The position numbers and the translations under genes are program-made. From contig CM033717.1 of assembly GCA_019671005.1 (NCBI GenBank), forward strand, positions 73,825,850 through 73,889,849: a DNA stretch of 64,000 bases, read 5' to 3'. The notes beneath the pieces were generated by a model. The model searched no databases and was not told the origin of the DNA. It worked only from the letters and a program-made list of their open reading frames with translations. This DNA is from Hibiscus mutabilis. Lineage: Eukaryota; Streptophyta; Magnoliopsida; Malvales; Malvaceae. Each line of letters begins with the position of its first letter. The first letter of the stretch is position 1. Shown here one piece after another: positions 22,346 to 34,794 of this stretch.

Positions 22346-24367
22346 ATGGCCACCCCTTCCGATCACTCTAATTCGTAAGTTTTTTCTATAATTCTACAAT
22401 TTTCCATACATTTTGTTGGCTATTTATCGACAATCTTTCGTTTTTTTTTTTCAAATTATCGCAATAGATTCTTAATATTTCCATTTCAATACGTATTTGC
22501 AGGGAAGTTTATAGGAGGCAAAACAAAGGCCCCCCTTTCAAGTTCCTAGTCCCTTTAGTCTATGCCCCTGTTCTCCCGTTAAGTAAGTCTAGAATTTCTT
22601 ATTTCCCCCCCTTTTGGGTGATTTTGATCTCTGGGTTTTGTTTTTCAGATGTTGATCTTTTATGGGTTCTTTTTTTTTTTGCCGTTTTTCAGTTCGACTT
22701 TCTTTGAGGAAGAACCCGGTTTTAAGGGACCGGCTGTTTACTATTGTGTTGGCTGGGGCTTTTGTTCATGGTTCTTATTTAGTGTATCCTTTATTCTATC
22801 GATCTTATTTTGTTTTACTTACTATACCTGATTGTTGCTTCTCTGTTTTCTCTTTTTTTTCTCTGAATCATTTGTGCTTAAATTATTGAGCTGTGTTACT
22901 GCATATTCTTTTGTGTGCTTATCTGGTTTTGACTGTTAACCAAGTATGAGTTCTATGATGGCATTTGTATTCAATAAATTGGTAATTGATGCGAGTCGTG
23001 TAGCATAATCGAATTTGCGGATGTTAATGCATTGGTAAATGTTGCACCTGGATGTTTGGTCCAACAATTGGTGTTTTGTATCCTCCAGTTTTAAATGCTT
23101 GGCTTCTGACATATCATTCAATGATTTCTTTGAACAATACACTTGTGAGTCGTGTCTGAACTATACATGATGCCGGTGTTCCCTGAGAGATAGATTCATT
23201 TGATTGTAAGGAATTGATGAATGCATATAAGCAAGATTGAGTTTTATCATGTGTATTCGTTAAATTGGTAATTGATGCGAGTCATATAACATAATGAATT
23301 TGCGGAGGTTAATGCATTGGTAAATGTTGCACCTGGATGTTTGGCCCGACGCTCGGTGTTTGTATCATCCAATTTTAAATGGTTGGCTTTGACATATCAT
23401 TCAATGATTTCTATGTGCAATTTATTTGCAATAGGAGGTCCTTTGCTTTGAACAATACACTTATGAGTCGTGTCTGCATGATACATGATACTGGTGTTCC
23501 CTGAGAGATAGATTCATTTGATTGTAAGGAATTGATGAATGCATCTAAGCAAGATTTAGTGTTATTTGGATTTTTTTTTTTTTTGCATTTGAATTAAAAC
23601 CACATTGCATTGTTTTCTGAAATGTTTTTAAATTGAAAAATGGTTGCTTGCCATTTCTTCTGATTATATTAGGGAGTCAAGATTTTGGCCGAGTTTATAG
23701 GGGGTAGATGTGTATGAAGAGGTATTAAAAGATTATTTTATTTCACTAGTATGAAAATAACCACAAGTAATTTGAATGATAAGATTCATACCTTATAATT
23801 ATGCCGTTTACATGCTCTGTGAGATGGAAAGTTTATCGGTAAAACTTTTTTATGTTCGGGTGGGTGGTGGGAGGAGACAGCGAGTAAGTATTATGATGAG
23901 ATGCCTTTTAAAATAACAAAATTCATATGATAACTCATGATTTTACAACAACCTTCTTGGCAAATCTTTTTCAAGAATTCTTTTTTGGTGAAACAAAACT
24001 TTTGAGTGTCTTATTGGAATGTATAAAGGCTATTTATAAGTTTGGTTGTTCAATCAGAAGTTTGGAGTCGGTCTATAGTTGATTTTTGTTTTGCTCCATT
24101 GCATCTAAAACCAGTTAATCTATTTCATGTCGTTTCTGTTGATAGTAACATGTTTAATGTATATTCCTATTATTTGTTGCTCTCCTTAATATTATGGAAT
24201 TCGAATACCATGTTGTTGTGGTAGTCATGCTTATCTATATATATGTTTGTCCAAAGTTTCAAGATCACTTATTGTAGATATTGTCTTGTCGTTACATTCC
24301 TTGTTCTCTGCTTTATTTTCCATAATAAGTTTTCAGGTCAGATCTATATGATGCTGAGAGCAAGTGA
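22346..24367 (+). CDS. Small plant membrane protein of unknown function (76 aa, 4 exons)
   Basis: Deduced exons: 22346-22374, 22503-22582, 22693-22783 and 24337-24367, all GT-AG with matching phases. The protein starts MATPSDHSNSEVYRR and ends YLVSDLYDAESK. Two hydrophobic segments are visible: about residues 22-37 (FKFLVPLVYAPVLPLI) and 51-67 (LFTIVLAGAFVHGSYLV), joined by a basic loop (RLSLRKNPVLRDR). This suggests a hairpin or two-pass membrane protein with no signal peptide. The third donor must be GTATCC to keep frame; the alternative donor two bases earlier gives a stop or a different tail. The short last exon is in-frame but small, so it is the least certain part. The protein resembles a small conserved plant protein from memory, but I cannot name a family. 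The third intron (about 1.55 kb) carries an internal duplication. Confidence 0.75.
22968..23565 (+). repeat. Intronic direct duplication, about 290 bp
   Basis: Copy 1 (about 22968-23250) and copy 2 (about 23255-23565) share 'aaattggtaattgatgcgag', 'taatgcattggtaaatgttg', 'acatatcattcaatgatttc' and 'gttccctgagagatagattc' in the same order. Copy 2 has an extra block of about 40 bases near 23420. It lies within the third intron of the 76-aa gene. Confidence 0.85.
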
Positions 24368-25405
24368 ACATGCAAAGAGTTTGGCTTGAGGAACCGATTT
24401 TTATCTCTTTAATAATTCTTCTTACTTTATGGCACAAAACAAGTTGAAAACTGTATTCTTCTCATCCCTTTATTGAATAATGATAATTGTATCTTGGGAT
24501 TATAATTCATTTAGGAAAATAATTTCAATTTTGAAGAGAAATAAGTTAGGGTGAGCTTCTTCTTGTTAAACTTGTAATTGCTTTACTGCATGATAGCACA
24601 TGTGATCGATGTGCATGTTCAGGGCACTGCCATCCATACATCATTATGCATTACTGATCTCCATCATTGTCAAGTATTTATTCCGTGTCGATTCGGAGTT
24701 TTTAGGAGGGAACGAAACGGAAAACTAGTGGCTGTGTTAGTCGTGTGTTGGCCCGTAGTGTTAAAGTGCACCTGGCATGATTCTTTCTTTCTTTTTTCAG
24801 CAGTTTTCTCTCTCGATTTTAATGTTTAGAAAATTTTGCGGTTTTGTTTTTAAGAGAAACCCTTGAAGATGTCAAAGGGGCATGCTTTTGGCAACTATTT
24901 GTTGTTTACTTTCCCCCCTTTCGTGAGCAAATCCTTTCCCATAAGAACTTTGAGTGGACAAAGAAAGAGATGCACAATTGGCACATGAAAATACATTGGA
25001 ACATGATGAACAGGCCAAATTTGACCCAATCATATTTTAGAAAAATTATTAAAAAACCTGAACATAGCATATTCCTATTATTGGTACCTTATTTAACATA
25101 TTTGGAGATTCTTATGGTGGCCTATGATCAACAACAATGGTGGGATTGAGATCCCAAACAAGAGAAAACAAGGAAACGTTCAACATCTTCGCATTGAATC
25201 ATTCAGTGGTTCCCTTTCTTTACAGTTTAAGAGCAACTCTAATGCAAATTACACCGTCAGACAAATAACGATTCTACATTGGATATTCAGTAATTTTTCA
25301 TCGTATCTTGGGATTCATTATGTAACAAGACAAGAGAGAGAGGGACGTACAATTTATATTTCAACCATAAAAATGGAGGTTCAAAATATAGCACTGATTC
25401 GTCAG
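24368..25405. other. Spacer between two convergent small genes
   Basis: Contains the likely 3' UTRs of both neighbours. Open frames at 24578-25459 on the plus strand have no recognised similarity; the one at 25124-25459 partly overlaps the minus-strand gene and is treated as its shadow. Confidence 0.4.
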
Positions 25406-25795
25406 TCATGGAGTAGAGTGATCCTTGAAATCGGAAGCGAGTCGGGAAGCGATAGCTGAATGGTACGTAACGTCGTGAAACGACGACGTATTGGAAGTCA
25501 TCATACGGAGTTGCCTCGCCTTATCGTCCGAGAAGCGTCCCGGAGGAAACCTTGCGGTCGCCGGTTTTTGTCCCGCGTCCGTTTCAAATTCGACTTGTCT
25601 TGTTTTCTTCAGCTCGGTCTCGTTATCGGAATCAACGTAGTAGGGATCGGACGATACTCCAAACAGCGGCGCAAACCAGCTGATCGAGGAAGATGACACA
25701 GTACTCTTCCGGTGGTCAGAGTCAGGTTTAAGGCGAACGGGAATAGCACAGGCGTTGATTCCGGCGGGATGAAAAGTGAGAAGATGATTAGCCAT
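25406..25795 (-). CDS. Conserved-looking plant protein of unknown function (129 aa, single exon)
   Basis: Starts at the first ATG (MANHLLTFHPAGIN); a longer frame exists only by using a TTG codon upstream. The protein is soluble-looking, with no signal peptide or membrane segment. It has a Ser-rich stretch (about residues 32-41), an aromatic/acidic patch (WFAPLFGVSSDPYYVDSDNE, about 40-59) and a C-terminal region with ARQLRMM and SSFHDVTYHSAIASRLASDF. The GC content and frame quality stand out from the flanks. A 'tttatag' TATA-like element lies about 105 bases upstream. The overall look recalls a small family of uncharacterised plant proteins, but no function can be given. Confidence 0.7.
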   Translation of the reverse strand: MANHLLTFHPAGINACAIPVRLKPDSDHRKSTVSSSSISWFAPLFGVSSDPYYVDSDNETELKKTRQVEFETDAGQKPATARFPPGRFSDDKARQLRMMTSNTSSFHDVTYHSAIASRLASDFKDHSTP

Positions 25796-26449
25796 CAAGA
25801 GTTATTAGAGAGGAAAATTAGGGATTATTGAATTGGGAGAAATTTCAAGAAATTGAAAATGGAGGACTGGGTTTTGAAATCACCTGAGTATCATCCTACT
25901 ATAAAAGATGGGTGGGGTAACGGATCAGTCGGTAACAGGTGGATGTGACTGGTTAGGTTCGCCTTTCTCTTACGGGATGGTCCGGTCAGTCTTTTGGTCT
26001 GATTTTGTGGGTCCCGGGATGGATCTGGCGTTGATGGGATTTGTTGGGTAATATTTAAGAGTTCATGATAAAATTGACTGCGGGTAGAATTCGCTATCGT
26101 CATATGATGTCTTGATATTTTTTTAATTATTTTTTTAAAGTTATTATTACTGAATATTTAATATTATTAAAAAATTAAACAAACTCAAAATACCTTTCAC
26201 ACTTGTAAGTAGCATCTTCTACGTAGTTTTCAAAATAAAATTTAAAAAACCTCTTATTTTCCTATGTAATTTAAATTTTTAAAAGGGAATATTCCCCTAA
26301 TTTCTCTGGCTATACCATTCGACTATTTTAACCCTCTTTCTTTCGCTAAAGGATTAGTAATAAGTAATGTGTAGGCCCAATCGAACCCAATCAATCGGCC
26401 AATTGGCTCAGCGTTCAACCCCAGTTTGCATGTGTTTAAGGCTGAGCAT
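25796..26449. other. Upstream region of the 129-aa gene
   Basis: The first 300 bases are moderately GC-rich and probably hold promoter and 5' UTR. The rest is AT-rich spacer. No additional gene recognised. Confidence 0.45.
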
Positions 26450-26901
26450 TAGGGGTGAGTATTCTATTGAATTAAATTGAATTAAAAAATTTAAATTGAC
26501 AAATCTTATTTTGTAACTTTAATTTTATTTAAAAAAAGTTAAGTCAAATTAAATTTATGAAATTCGAATTAAATCAAGTTGTTTGAGTTTCTAATCAAAT
26601 TTAATCGTAAATATTTATAATGTTTATTATACTAATTGATTTTAATTTAAAAGGCTTTCTATAACCACATACGGTATGTATGTATATATATGTATTTCTT
26701 CTTTTTTTTATATGTGATATACATATATAAGTTAAAGTTGAGTGACTCAACTCAAACTTGAAAATCGTTCCACTTATTACTAAAAATTTGAGTTATTCAA
26801 GTGTTATTTTATAACTTAAACTTTATTTTAAAAAATTCAAAGCCAAGTCAATCTTATAAAATTATTATTCGAGTCAAATTGAATCAATTGCTCACCCCTA
26901 C
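26449..26901. mobile_element. MITE with TAGGGGTGAG ends
   Basis: Left end 'taggggtgagtattctattg' and right end 'caattgctcacccctac' are inverted repeats, with matching 'gaattaaattgaatta' and 'gtcaaattgaatcaa' just inside. Length about 450 bp, no coding frame. The end motif is of the hAT-like MITE type. Confidence 0.75.
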
Positions 26902-27617
26902 TATACATTATACATACCTCCTCGAAGCTTTTCCGGTGCATTAACAACACTAGTAGGTAATTAAAAACAAATGCTTCGACAAACAATCAGTTCGTCTAAT
27001 GAGATGAGATACTAAATTTTTTAAACAATATCAAGAGTATGAATTCTGATATTGTGAATTAAACAAATTAAGTTGTGAGGGTCGCTACCATAATGAACTT
27101 TTGTAAAATTCGATATAAATTAATCGACCAATGAGTCGAAAACAATGGTTAAAAAAACAAATGTTTCGCGACCAATCATATTGGGCCTTTCCTAAATTGG
27201 CTAAATCCTAAAGCCTCTGGTTAATTATATTCGTTTAAAGAAGATTTTACCTCTCTTGATCACCCAAATATAATAAAAAGTATAAATAAGTCCCTTTAAA
27301 TTTAATATATAACAAAAATCATTTTAACCCTCTAAAATAATAAAACTTGATTTAATCATTCTATAATTTATAATATTATAAACTAACACAATAATAAAAT
27401 TTTATTTTAGCCTGTTTCGTCCCTTTATTTTTTGTATCCTTAATTCAATTAATTATCAATGAGCGATTTCTCTAAGTCGGTCTTCTTCCACACTACAATA
27501 ATTCGAATCCAACTAAATTTCAAATTGATTTTGTTTTGTTCTTAAATTAAATTTTACTATTATGCACTTCTTAATATTTAATAAATAATCAATAAATTTA
27601 TCCTTATACCTTATTTT
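26902..27617. other. AT-rich intergenic sequence
   Basis: No gene or clear repeat boundaries seen. Confidence 0.4.
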
Positions 27618-28355
27618 TGTTGGATAATGCAAATAAATAATTTTATATATTTTAAATAAGATTTTATTTCTACATATAATAAATATAAGAGGGGCGGTTG
27701 AGTTTTTTACGATAACCGATTCTTCTAATATTTACTGATTTGTTCCTACTTTTGCCTTATAAATAGAGAGCTTAAATTTATTGTTTTAACACACCGAAAG
27801 TATTTGATCGTTCATGTTTTCTTCAAAGAAAGCAACACCAAGCGAATTTCACTTCCTCACTTCGGGTGTACGATGTTTAGAAGACTGTGTTAACCTTGGG
27901 GGACAACGTCTATTATTGTAATTACAGCATCAGGGCGAAATTACTTTTAAGACAGTAATTTTTACCACGACGCAGTAATCAATTTATTTTATGAGTTTTA
28001 TGTATTTATTTAATGTCTAAGTGTTTAAAGAAACATGTAAAAATGCATAAAATAATATCACATGTTTGAATGTTACACATAAATTTTATGAGTATGATTA
28101 TAGATTAATATTAATATGACACATTTTTCATGTGATAAAAGGCATGTGGCTCTATATATTTTACAAAGTTTATCTAAGAATAAATATTATTTATAGAATA
28201 GATAGATATGTTATAAGTATTGACCGTCATCCGTGAATTATGTTATTGGAATATTAATTTTGATTTTGTTCATGAGTGTATGCATAATTTTCTGAATTTT
28301 GTCTTTAATACCAAAATATATTACTACATTTGCGGCACTAATATTTTTTTTGAGA
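27618..28355 (+). repeat. 5' LTR of the short LTR element
   Basis: Begins TGTTGGATAATG. A TATA-like 'cttataaatagag' at about 27756 could be its promoter. The 3' boundary is estimated from similarity of 'tttgcggcactaat' to 'tttacggcattaat' in the 3' LTR. Confidence 0.65.
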
Positions 28356-30215
28356 GTGCAAATTTACAAAGACAACATGATTTAAAAATTATATGGTGAA
28401 CAATCTCTTCAAGGTCAATTCCATTGAGGATAAAGATGAATGGATCGGACTCAAACATTTGTATCCATCGGGGCCAATAAAAGGTAAACAAGTTTACTTG
28501 AACTTTAAATATAAAATTAGATTAAATTCTTAATCTAATTTGTTGGTTGTTGATTTATTATTTGATTATTATTGCATGAATTGTATGCTCTTTAAAATGA
28601 GTAAGCCTTAAAAAATTAGTCTTTAAAAGTGGAGATCAATAATACGAGTTTGACCAAATCATAAGATTTAAGGACTAAGAAAATTATTAAGCACAATTTA
28701 TATTTTTAATTATATTTTATTATATACTCAAAACATATTAAGAAGTGGGGAATTATATTGCGCGATTAATGGAAATAGTGTGATTTTATGAAAATGCATG
28801 TCTAGTATTGATCCTAGGAAAGACTTGGTATTTGAGAGTGCCTTATGCACTGCCTCTCTTTCTTAAAAATTTACATGGTGCACTATTAAGAACTATGTTC
28901 ACTATTTCAATTTACAATAAAAGATAAATGGAATATAGGAAAGAGAAAAGACTATTGAATTTTTTTCATAATTTACTCTTTAATATTTGAAACTTTTTTA
29001 GTAATGAACACCAATTGTTAGAAAATTTAAAGTAATATAAAATTCTCTTCAATTGTGGCATAGTTTTGATGGCCAAATAAAAATATGTTAAATTTATGCA
29101 AGTCACACTCATTTAAAATCATGTCATGATACTGTGAATATAAATTCTTTGTAAACAATTTGATTTTGTGTCTATATTGATGTTTGAGTTTTACTATCTA
29201 TTATAAGATTTACTCTAGTGTATTTGAATAAAGTTGACAAAAATCATATTTACATGTCTTTATACAAAAATAATTAAACTCCTTATTTTGAGCATTATTA
29301 TTTCAACCGTTAAAATAATTGGATATGTAGGGTGAACGTGGGGTGTGTAAAATCATGTCATGAACTTGTATTACATGTGTCTTTTCTATAGCATATAAAT
29401 CTATATGCATGACTGTGATATTTTATATGACTACATAAAACATCTAATAAAGATAAAATACTCATTGTGAAGTACATGAGTACAAAGAGAAACCTTGTTG
29501 ATTCCATTGCTAAAAGATAAGTTAGGAAAGTGGTTGATGATTCGTCGAGGGGATGCTTAAACCCACTGGTTGAGGAATTCATGGTGGATACCCAATTTAG
29601 TTTTCTAAGTTCCATGTGGTCAAATGAAGCTATGAAAAGATTCATAGTGTACACATTCTACTTATCCCTATGGCGAACAATGTACATGCATAAGGTTGAA
29701 GTTTTGCTCTTAATGAATTCATAGCCCATATTTTGGGTGGTCCTATTGAGAAGGAGTTGATGAATTCACCGACGTGAAATGATGAGTTTTTATGCTCTTA
29801 ATGATTTTATATCCCTAGTTTTGGGTGGTCCTTATGAGATGGACTTGATGATTTCACTTAATATTTAATAATTGAGAGAATAAACTTATTAAATGATCTT
29901 AACGATTTCATAACCCTAATTCGGGTGGTCTATATTGAGATAGACTTGATGAAATCACCTACGTAAGTGTGAAGAACTAGCCACCTTCCATGAAAGATTT
30001 TGGGTTGTCTTTCTAGAACACATACCAACATCCTGAGGTATATTGGCTAAATTGTTAATCTATCGCGGAACTCATTTGGATAAGAAATTAGTCATGTGTT
30101 GTAAGTTTACTCCTATTTTAACAAGTTCCAGATACGTTCACTAGTACTTAAGTGGTTAATTCTGTTATTGTTCATTTCTCTCCTTTTTCTCTATTTGTTT
30201 GCATTAGTGGGAGAT

Positions 30216-30667
30216 TGTTGGATAATGTAAATAAATAATCTTATTTATTTTAAATAAGATTTTATTTTTATATATAGTAAATATTAGAAATGACGGTTGA
30301 GATTTTTGAGATAACCGATTCCTCTAATATTTACTGATTTGTCCCTACTTTTGTCTTATGAATAGAGAGCTTAAATTCATTGTTTCAACACACCAAAAAC
30401 ATTTGATCATTCATGTTTTCTTCAAAGAGAGCAACACCAAGCGAGTTCCACTTCCTCACTTCGGGTGTACGATGTTTGGAAGACCGTGTTAACCCTGAGG
30501 GGCAACATCCATTACTGTGATTACACCATCCGGGCAAATTTGCTTCTAAGACAGTAGTTTTTACCACAACCAATAATCAATTTATTTTATGCATTTTATT
30601 TATTTATTTATTTATTTTGGCTAGTGATTACTAATATGTTTATTTTACGGCATTAATTTTTCCTACA
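30216..30667 (+). repeat. 3' LTR of the short LTR element
   Basis: TG...CA ends (TGTTGGATAATG to TTTTTCCTACA). It is followed by 'atacc', which also occurs just upstream of the 5' LTR (27606-27610), hinting at a target duplication separated from the LTR by a few extra bases. Confidence 0.7.
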
Positions 30668-30929
30668 ATACCCAAACAAATTGATTTGTTGTTATTAAAA
30701 TTTTAAAACTTAATAAAAATTATTCTTTCCCTTAAATTCCTTATCCAAACATAAGCTAAGAGTTTTTTTTATTAAAATTATTGTTCGGTGCATTGTCAAT
30801 GAAAAGAATAATTCTACAACTACAAGCACTCTTAAGATGATAACAAATGTCTTGTTTATTTTTTTTAAAAATGTATATTATAATCACACTTGTCATTCTT
30901 TGAAAGTACTTATAAAATTATTATTATTT

Positions 30930-32695
30930 TAACTATAAACTATGACCTTCATTCTAAATTAGTATTTAAACTTTTGAAGATATTAATTTCATCCTTGAAC
31001 TCTAACCTCATTTTAAATTAGTCCCCAAATTTTTGAATGTTACAATTTTATCTCTAAATTAGGACCCTCATTCTAAATTAGTCCATCAAACTTTTGAAAG
31101 TTCCATTTTTATCCTAAAATTATCGTTTATGTCGTATTATATTATTACATAATGCAATCAATGTTTACACGTGTAGCGATGTCCCATTTCGCTAAAAAAA
31201 CTGAAGTTTTCGAGGTGTTGGTTGTCTTTCGGGTATTAAAATATTTATTTCGTGGGGCTTTTAAAAAACCGTGTTTTATTTAGAAATTGGAGTCGCCATC
31301 GGCCACTTAGGTAGGCCGGACACCATAAAACTAGAGATTTGAAAATTATTGGGTTCGGGAGTCGGTTACGGATGGGGAAGGATTAGCACCCCCACACCGC
31401 CCAAAATTGGTACTTCAATAATTACCGCTTTATTAATATTAAACTTTTCGGATTAAAATGACAATCAATTTAAAATTTGGTTATAAGTGCGAGTAGATTT
31501 TAAAGGCCCCATTATCCGAGAGTAAACGTCCAACCACTAACACTACGCCTGATACTAGCCTCGTTTACGCTCGGATAAAAGGGCACCGCATTGACAATTT
31601 ATATATATCTCTATGCAATCTTAGTGAGCAAAATATAAAATATGGCAAATAATTTAAATACAATAAAAAACAGATAAATATTAACATAATAAAATACTAA
31701 TCTAACATAAATAAAATACTAATCGAAACATACATGCATAAATATTAATCTAACACATAAAAACGAATCTAACATAAATAAAACATTAATCTAAAACATA
31801 AATAAATATTAAGCTAACACATAAAGAAAAACGAATCTAATATAAATAAAATATTAATCTAAAACATAATTTTAAAACATGAATAAATACTAATCTAAAA
31901 CATACATACATAAATAAACATACCAACTAAAACACAATTTTATATTAACTACTATTTCATTAAATCATAAAAAATTACAACACAAATAAAAAAGGAAAGA
32001 AAAATATACCTAGCTAGGAGCTCGAATAACGAATCCGACTAAACCCCACCGGGATCTACCACAACCTCTCCAAAATTATTAACTATATCGGACCTAAAAT
32101 AAGACCCCGATCGAACCAGTTAGAACCGAGGGGACTGCCCCCGGTCCTTGGCAGCCCGAGAGCATGACTCTCTTATTGGGGCTGCCACTGCCGGCTCATC
32201 CAAATTTGTGTCTGAATTGCCCCTCCCCCATGCCTCCTATTTATAGGAAATTGGGGGCTTATGGGGTGACATGGTCATCCCAAAACCACATAATTTTTTT
32301 TTGCTTTTTATATTTTTTATATTTTTTTATTTATATTATATTATTTTTTTGATTTTCCATTAATTTTATATTAATAATAATATTATTAAAATAATACTAA
32401 TAACACTAAAACCCGGTTAAAAATAAGTAATTACAACACGAAAAATAATAATTTTTATAATGGTTTTATTAACATGAGATGCGATTAGTAGACGTTGTTA
32501 ATTTGGGGATGAAATTAGAATCTTCAAACGTTTAGAGATTGGTTTAGAATGAGAGCCATAATTCGGGGATGAAATTAAAATATTTGAAAAGTTTAAGGAC
32601 CAATCTAGAATAAGAATCATAGTTTGAGGATAAAATTAAAATATTCAAAAGTTTTAAAACCATTTTAGGACGAGACTCATAGTTTAAAGACGTGT
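30930..32695. mobile_element. Foldback element split by a solo LTR
   Basis: The left part (30930-31171) has repeated 'cattctaaattagtcc' and 'aaacttttgaa' motifs. The right part (32436-32695) carries their complements ('aaaagtttaaggaccaatct', 'gatgaaattaga'). Together they make an inverted-repeat element of about 500 bp into which the LTR at 31172-32435 has inserted. Confidence 0.65.
31172..32435 (-). mobile_element. Solo LTR with perfect 5-bp target duplication
   Basis: Read on the minus strand it begins TGTAATTACTTATTTTTAACC and ends with GACATCGCTACA, matching the LTRs at 36111 and 43134 in motif order (TATA-like 'ctataaatagg', 'ggtagatcccggtgg', 'ccgagcgtaaacg', 'ccaattttgggcgg', 'ggccgatggcgactcc'). 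It is flanked by 'acacg' at 31167-31171 and 32436-32440. Such a structure arises by recombination between the two LTRs of a full element. The open frame at 32164-32352 is part of the LTR, not a gene. Confidence 0.9.
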
Positions 32696-34790
32696 GATGC
32701 AATTAACTCTAATTACTAATACTATATAAGTATATAAGTATATAGCAATTAATTAATCATAAAAGAAAATACCTGAGAGATCTTATTAACCAGCCGGCTT
32801 TCTCCATACTCATCAAGTATAAATGAATGAATAATTAATTACTCCATTAATGTATTTACTATTTAGATATACACGTCAATGATTTTCTTAATTAGTACAT
32901 GAATTTCCATAAATTATATACACGTTGACTTTTTTCCATTAATATAATTATTCTTAAATAAACATCCATTAAATATATAGATTTAACTTATGTAAAAACT
33001 ATACTAGTATGGTCACTATGTTTTTTTTAAACAATGGAATGATTACTATAGTGTGTACAAGGATTAATTGAGAGGGGACAATCGCCCCTCAAAAATTAAA
33101 AATTTATATATAATTTTAAAATTTTATATTAAAAATTTATGTTTATTTTTTAAAAATTTTATAAATTCGCCCTTTAATCTAAAATGTTACGCGTCAGCGG
33201 TGTGTGTAGGGTTTATTATTGGAAAGTCTTCTGTTTTTGTGATTATCTTTTTCGGGAAAGGAAAGAGTCAACGCTTTTGGTTTATTGACTTTGGAAATTG
33301 TACATGTATATTTATGTTGAGAGACTATTCGGCTTATGCCTTATGGGCATGCTTGACCTATACATGTACATATTGTATAATGTATTTGTATTATTAATTC
33401 AAATTATTTTATCGGTAATCAAGTATTAGTTGGTATAGTCAGAATAAAGCGTTGCGTCTTTAAATAAGATTTTAAGTTTAAGTTTTGACGTGGTGAATGA
33501 AATAAATAATGTTAGAAGAACTATCTTTATAATAAACATGCATTATACACGATGTGAATTAATTAACTAATAAATCAAATATTAATGATTATATTTAAAA
33601 AAATAGCGGATAACTAATAGAAGATTACATTAGCCGATTGTATAAAAGTATTTGGTAAAATTAGCTGATAGATGTTTGATTATTTGAACAAAAAAATTAC
33701 ATATAAGGACATAATTGTATTTAATACTTGTTTGAATAATTTATTAGTTATTAACATTTTATACTTATTAATATTAATTAGATTGTTAAAATTAATTTTT
33801 TAATATTATTACCGAGCATATATGAGGGTATAAATATTAATTTTTTATTTGTGAAATTATTTTTTTAATATAATTTTAATGATTATTAAATTTAGATGTA
33901 TATATTACTTTTTTATATATGAAATTATATTTTGAATATAATTTTATTAATTATTAAATATATATTATTAATTTATATATTAATTTCTTATTTATAAAAT
34001 CATTTTTTAAATTTTATTAGTTAATTAAATTTATGTTATTTCGAGAAATTTTTATAATTATCAATGACAAAATAGTCTTTACAAATTTTTTAACCAAACA
34101 TCTGACTCAAAAAGCTCCTAAAAGGAACTTTTTCAAAATGAGAGATTTCACATCAATCCGCTGTTACAATCCTCTCTTTACCAAACATCCAAATTAACAG
34201 ATTTAACTGATAAAACTTCTAATATTAACTCAGAAAGCTGTTTACCGAACATAGCCTATATATTGAAATTCTACATCTAAATTCAACCAAAATCAAACGG
34301 ACAATTTGACTATCAATAATTCTGATATATATATATATATATTTCATTCAAAATACGAGATAAATATGGATGGTTGAAATGTGTTGATGTTCATCAAGTG
34401 AGATAGTAGTTAATGATGATATGACGAGTTAATAATGTTCAAAATAAGATGTCTACCGACGGTCGACATTAATTTGTTAGTTATAACAAATGAGGTGATT
34501 GTGTCCATTATAATGTATCTTTTATTAGTCTCCGAGATGATAAATAATAGTTGAGAGCCTGAAAATAAGTGATCGAAAGTGAATTGTAAAGATATGTGAT
34601 CAGACTTACTTATTTTTTTTAATATAATCATTGAATTTTTATTATAATTATAAAAGATATTACAATTATAATAACTAATTTACTCAAATTTTTTACTATC
34701 CAAAAATAAAGAAAAGTAAAAAAACTATGTAGAGATAAGTATATCAGCAAAATTCAGAAGCTTCCTGGTTTTTTTTTTGTTTCTATCCAA
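32696..34790. other. AT-rich intergenic sequence
   Basis: Includes low-complexity AT runs (33760-34020) and a (TA)n run at 34327. The open frames at 33068-33397 and 34410-34631 show no family features. The segment around 34060-34260, with 'accaaacatctgactcaaaaagct', looks like a decayed inverted-repeat element, but its ends were not resolved. Confidence 0.4.
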
Positions 34791-34794
34791 TTGG

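Larger units (their letters stand above)
27618..30667 (+). mobile_element. Short non-autonomous LTR retrotransposon (Copia-like ends)
   Basis: A 5' LTR from about 27618 and a 3' LTR at 30216-30667 share TGTTGGATAATG, 'gataaccgattc', 'cacttcctcacttcgggtgt' and 'caatttattttatg' in order. A polypurine tract 'agtgggaga' directly precedes the 3' LTR, typical of plant Copia elements. The roughly 1.9 kb interior has no gag or pol frame. It holds three degenerate tandem units (about 29705-29970) containing 'gggtggtc' and 'gacttgatga'. The 5' LTR seems longer (to about 28355) than the 3' LTR (452 bp), so one copy has gained or lost about 290 bases. No clear primer-binding site was found. Confidence 0.7.

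Noticed and set aside
24844..25149. 101-residue open frame on the plus strand between two small genes
   Set aside because: No recognisable family features, odd composition rich in W, F and H, and a start that is not a good ATG. Treated as spacer or UTR.
25124..25696. Plus-strand frames opposite the 129-aa gene
   Set aside because: They overlap the better-supported minus-strand gene antisense and look like its shadows.
33068..33397. 109-residue frame in AT-rich spacer
   Set aside because: Composition dominated by I, F, Y, K and C codons; no motif and no promoter context.
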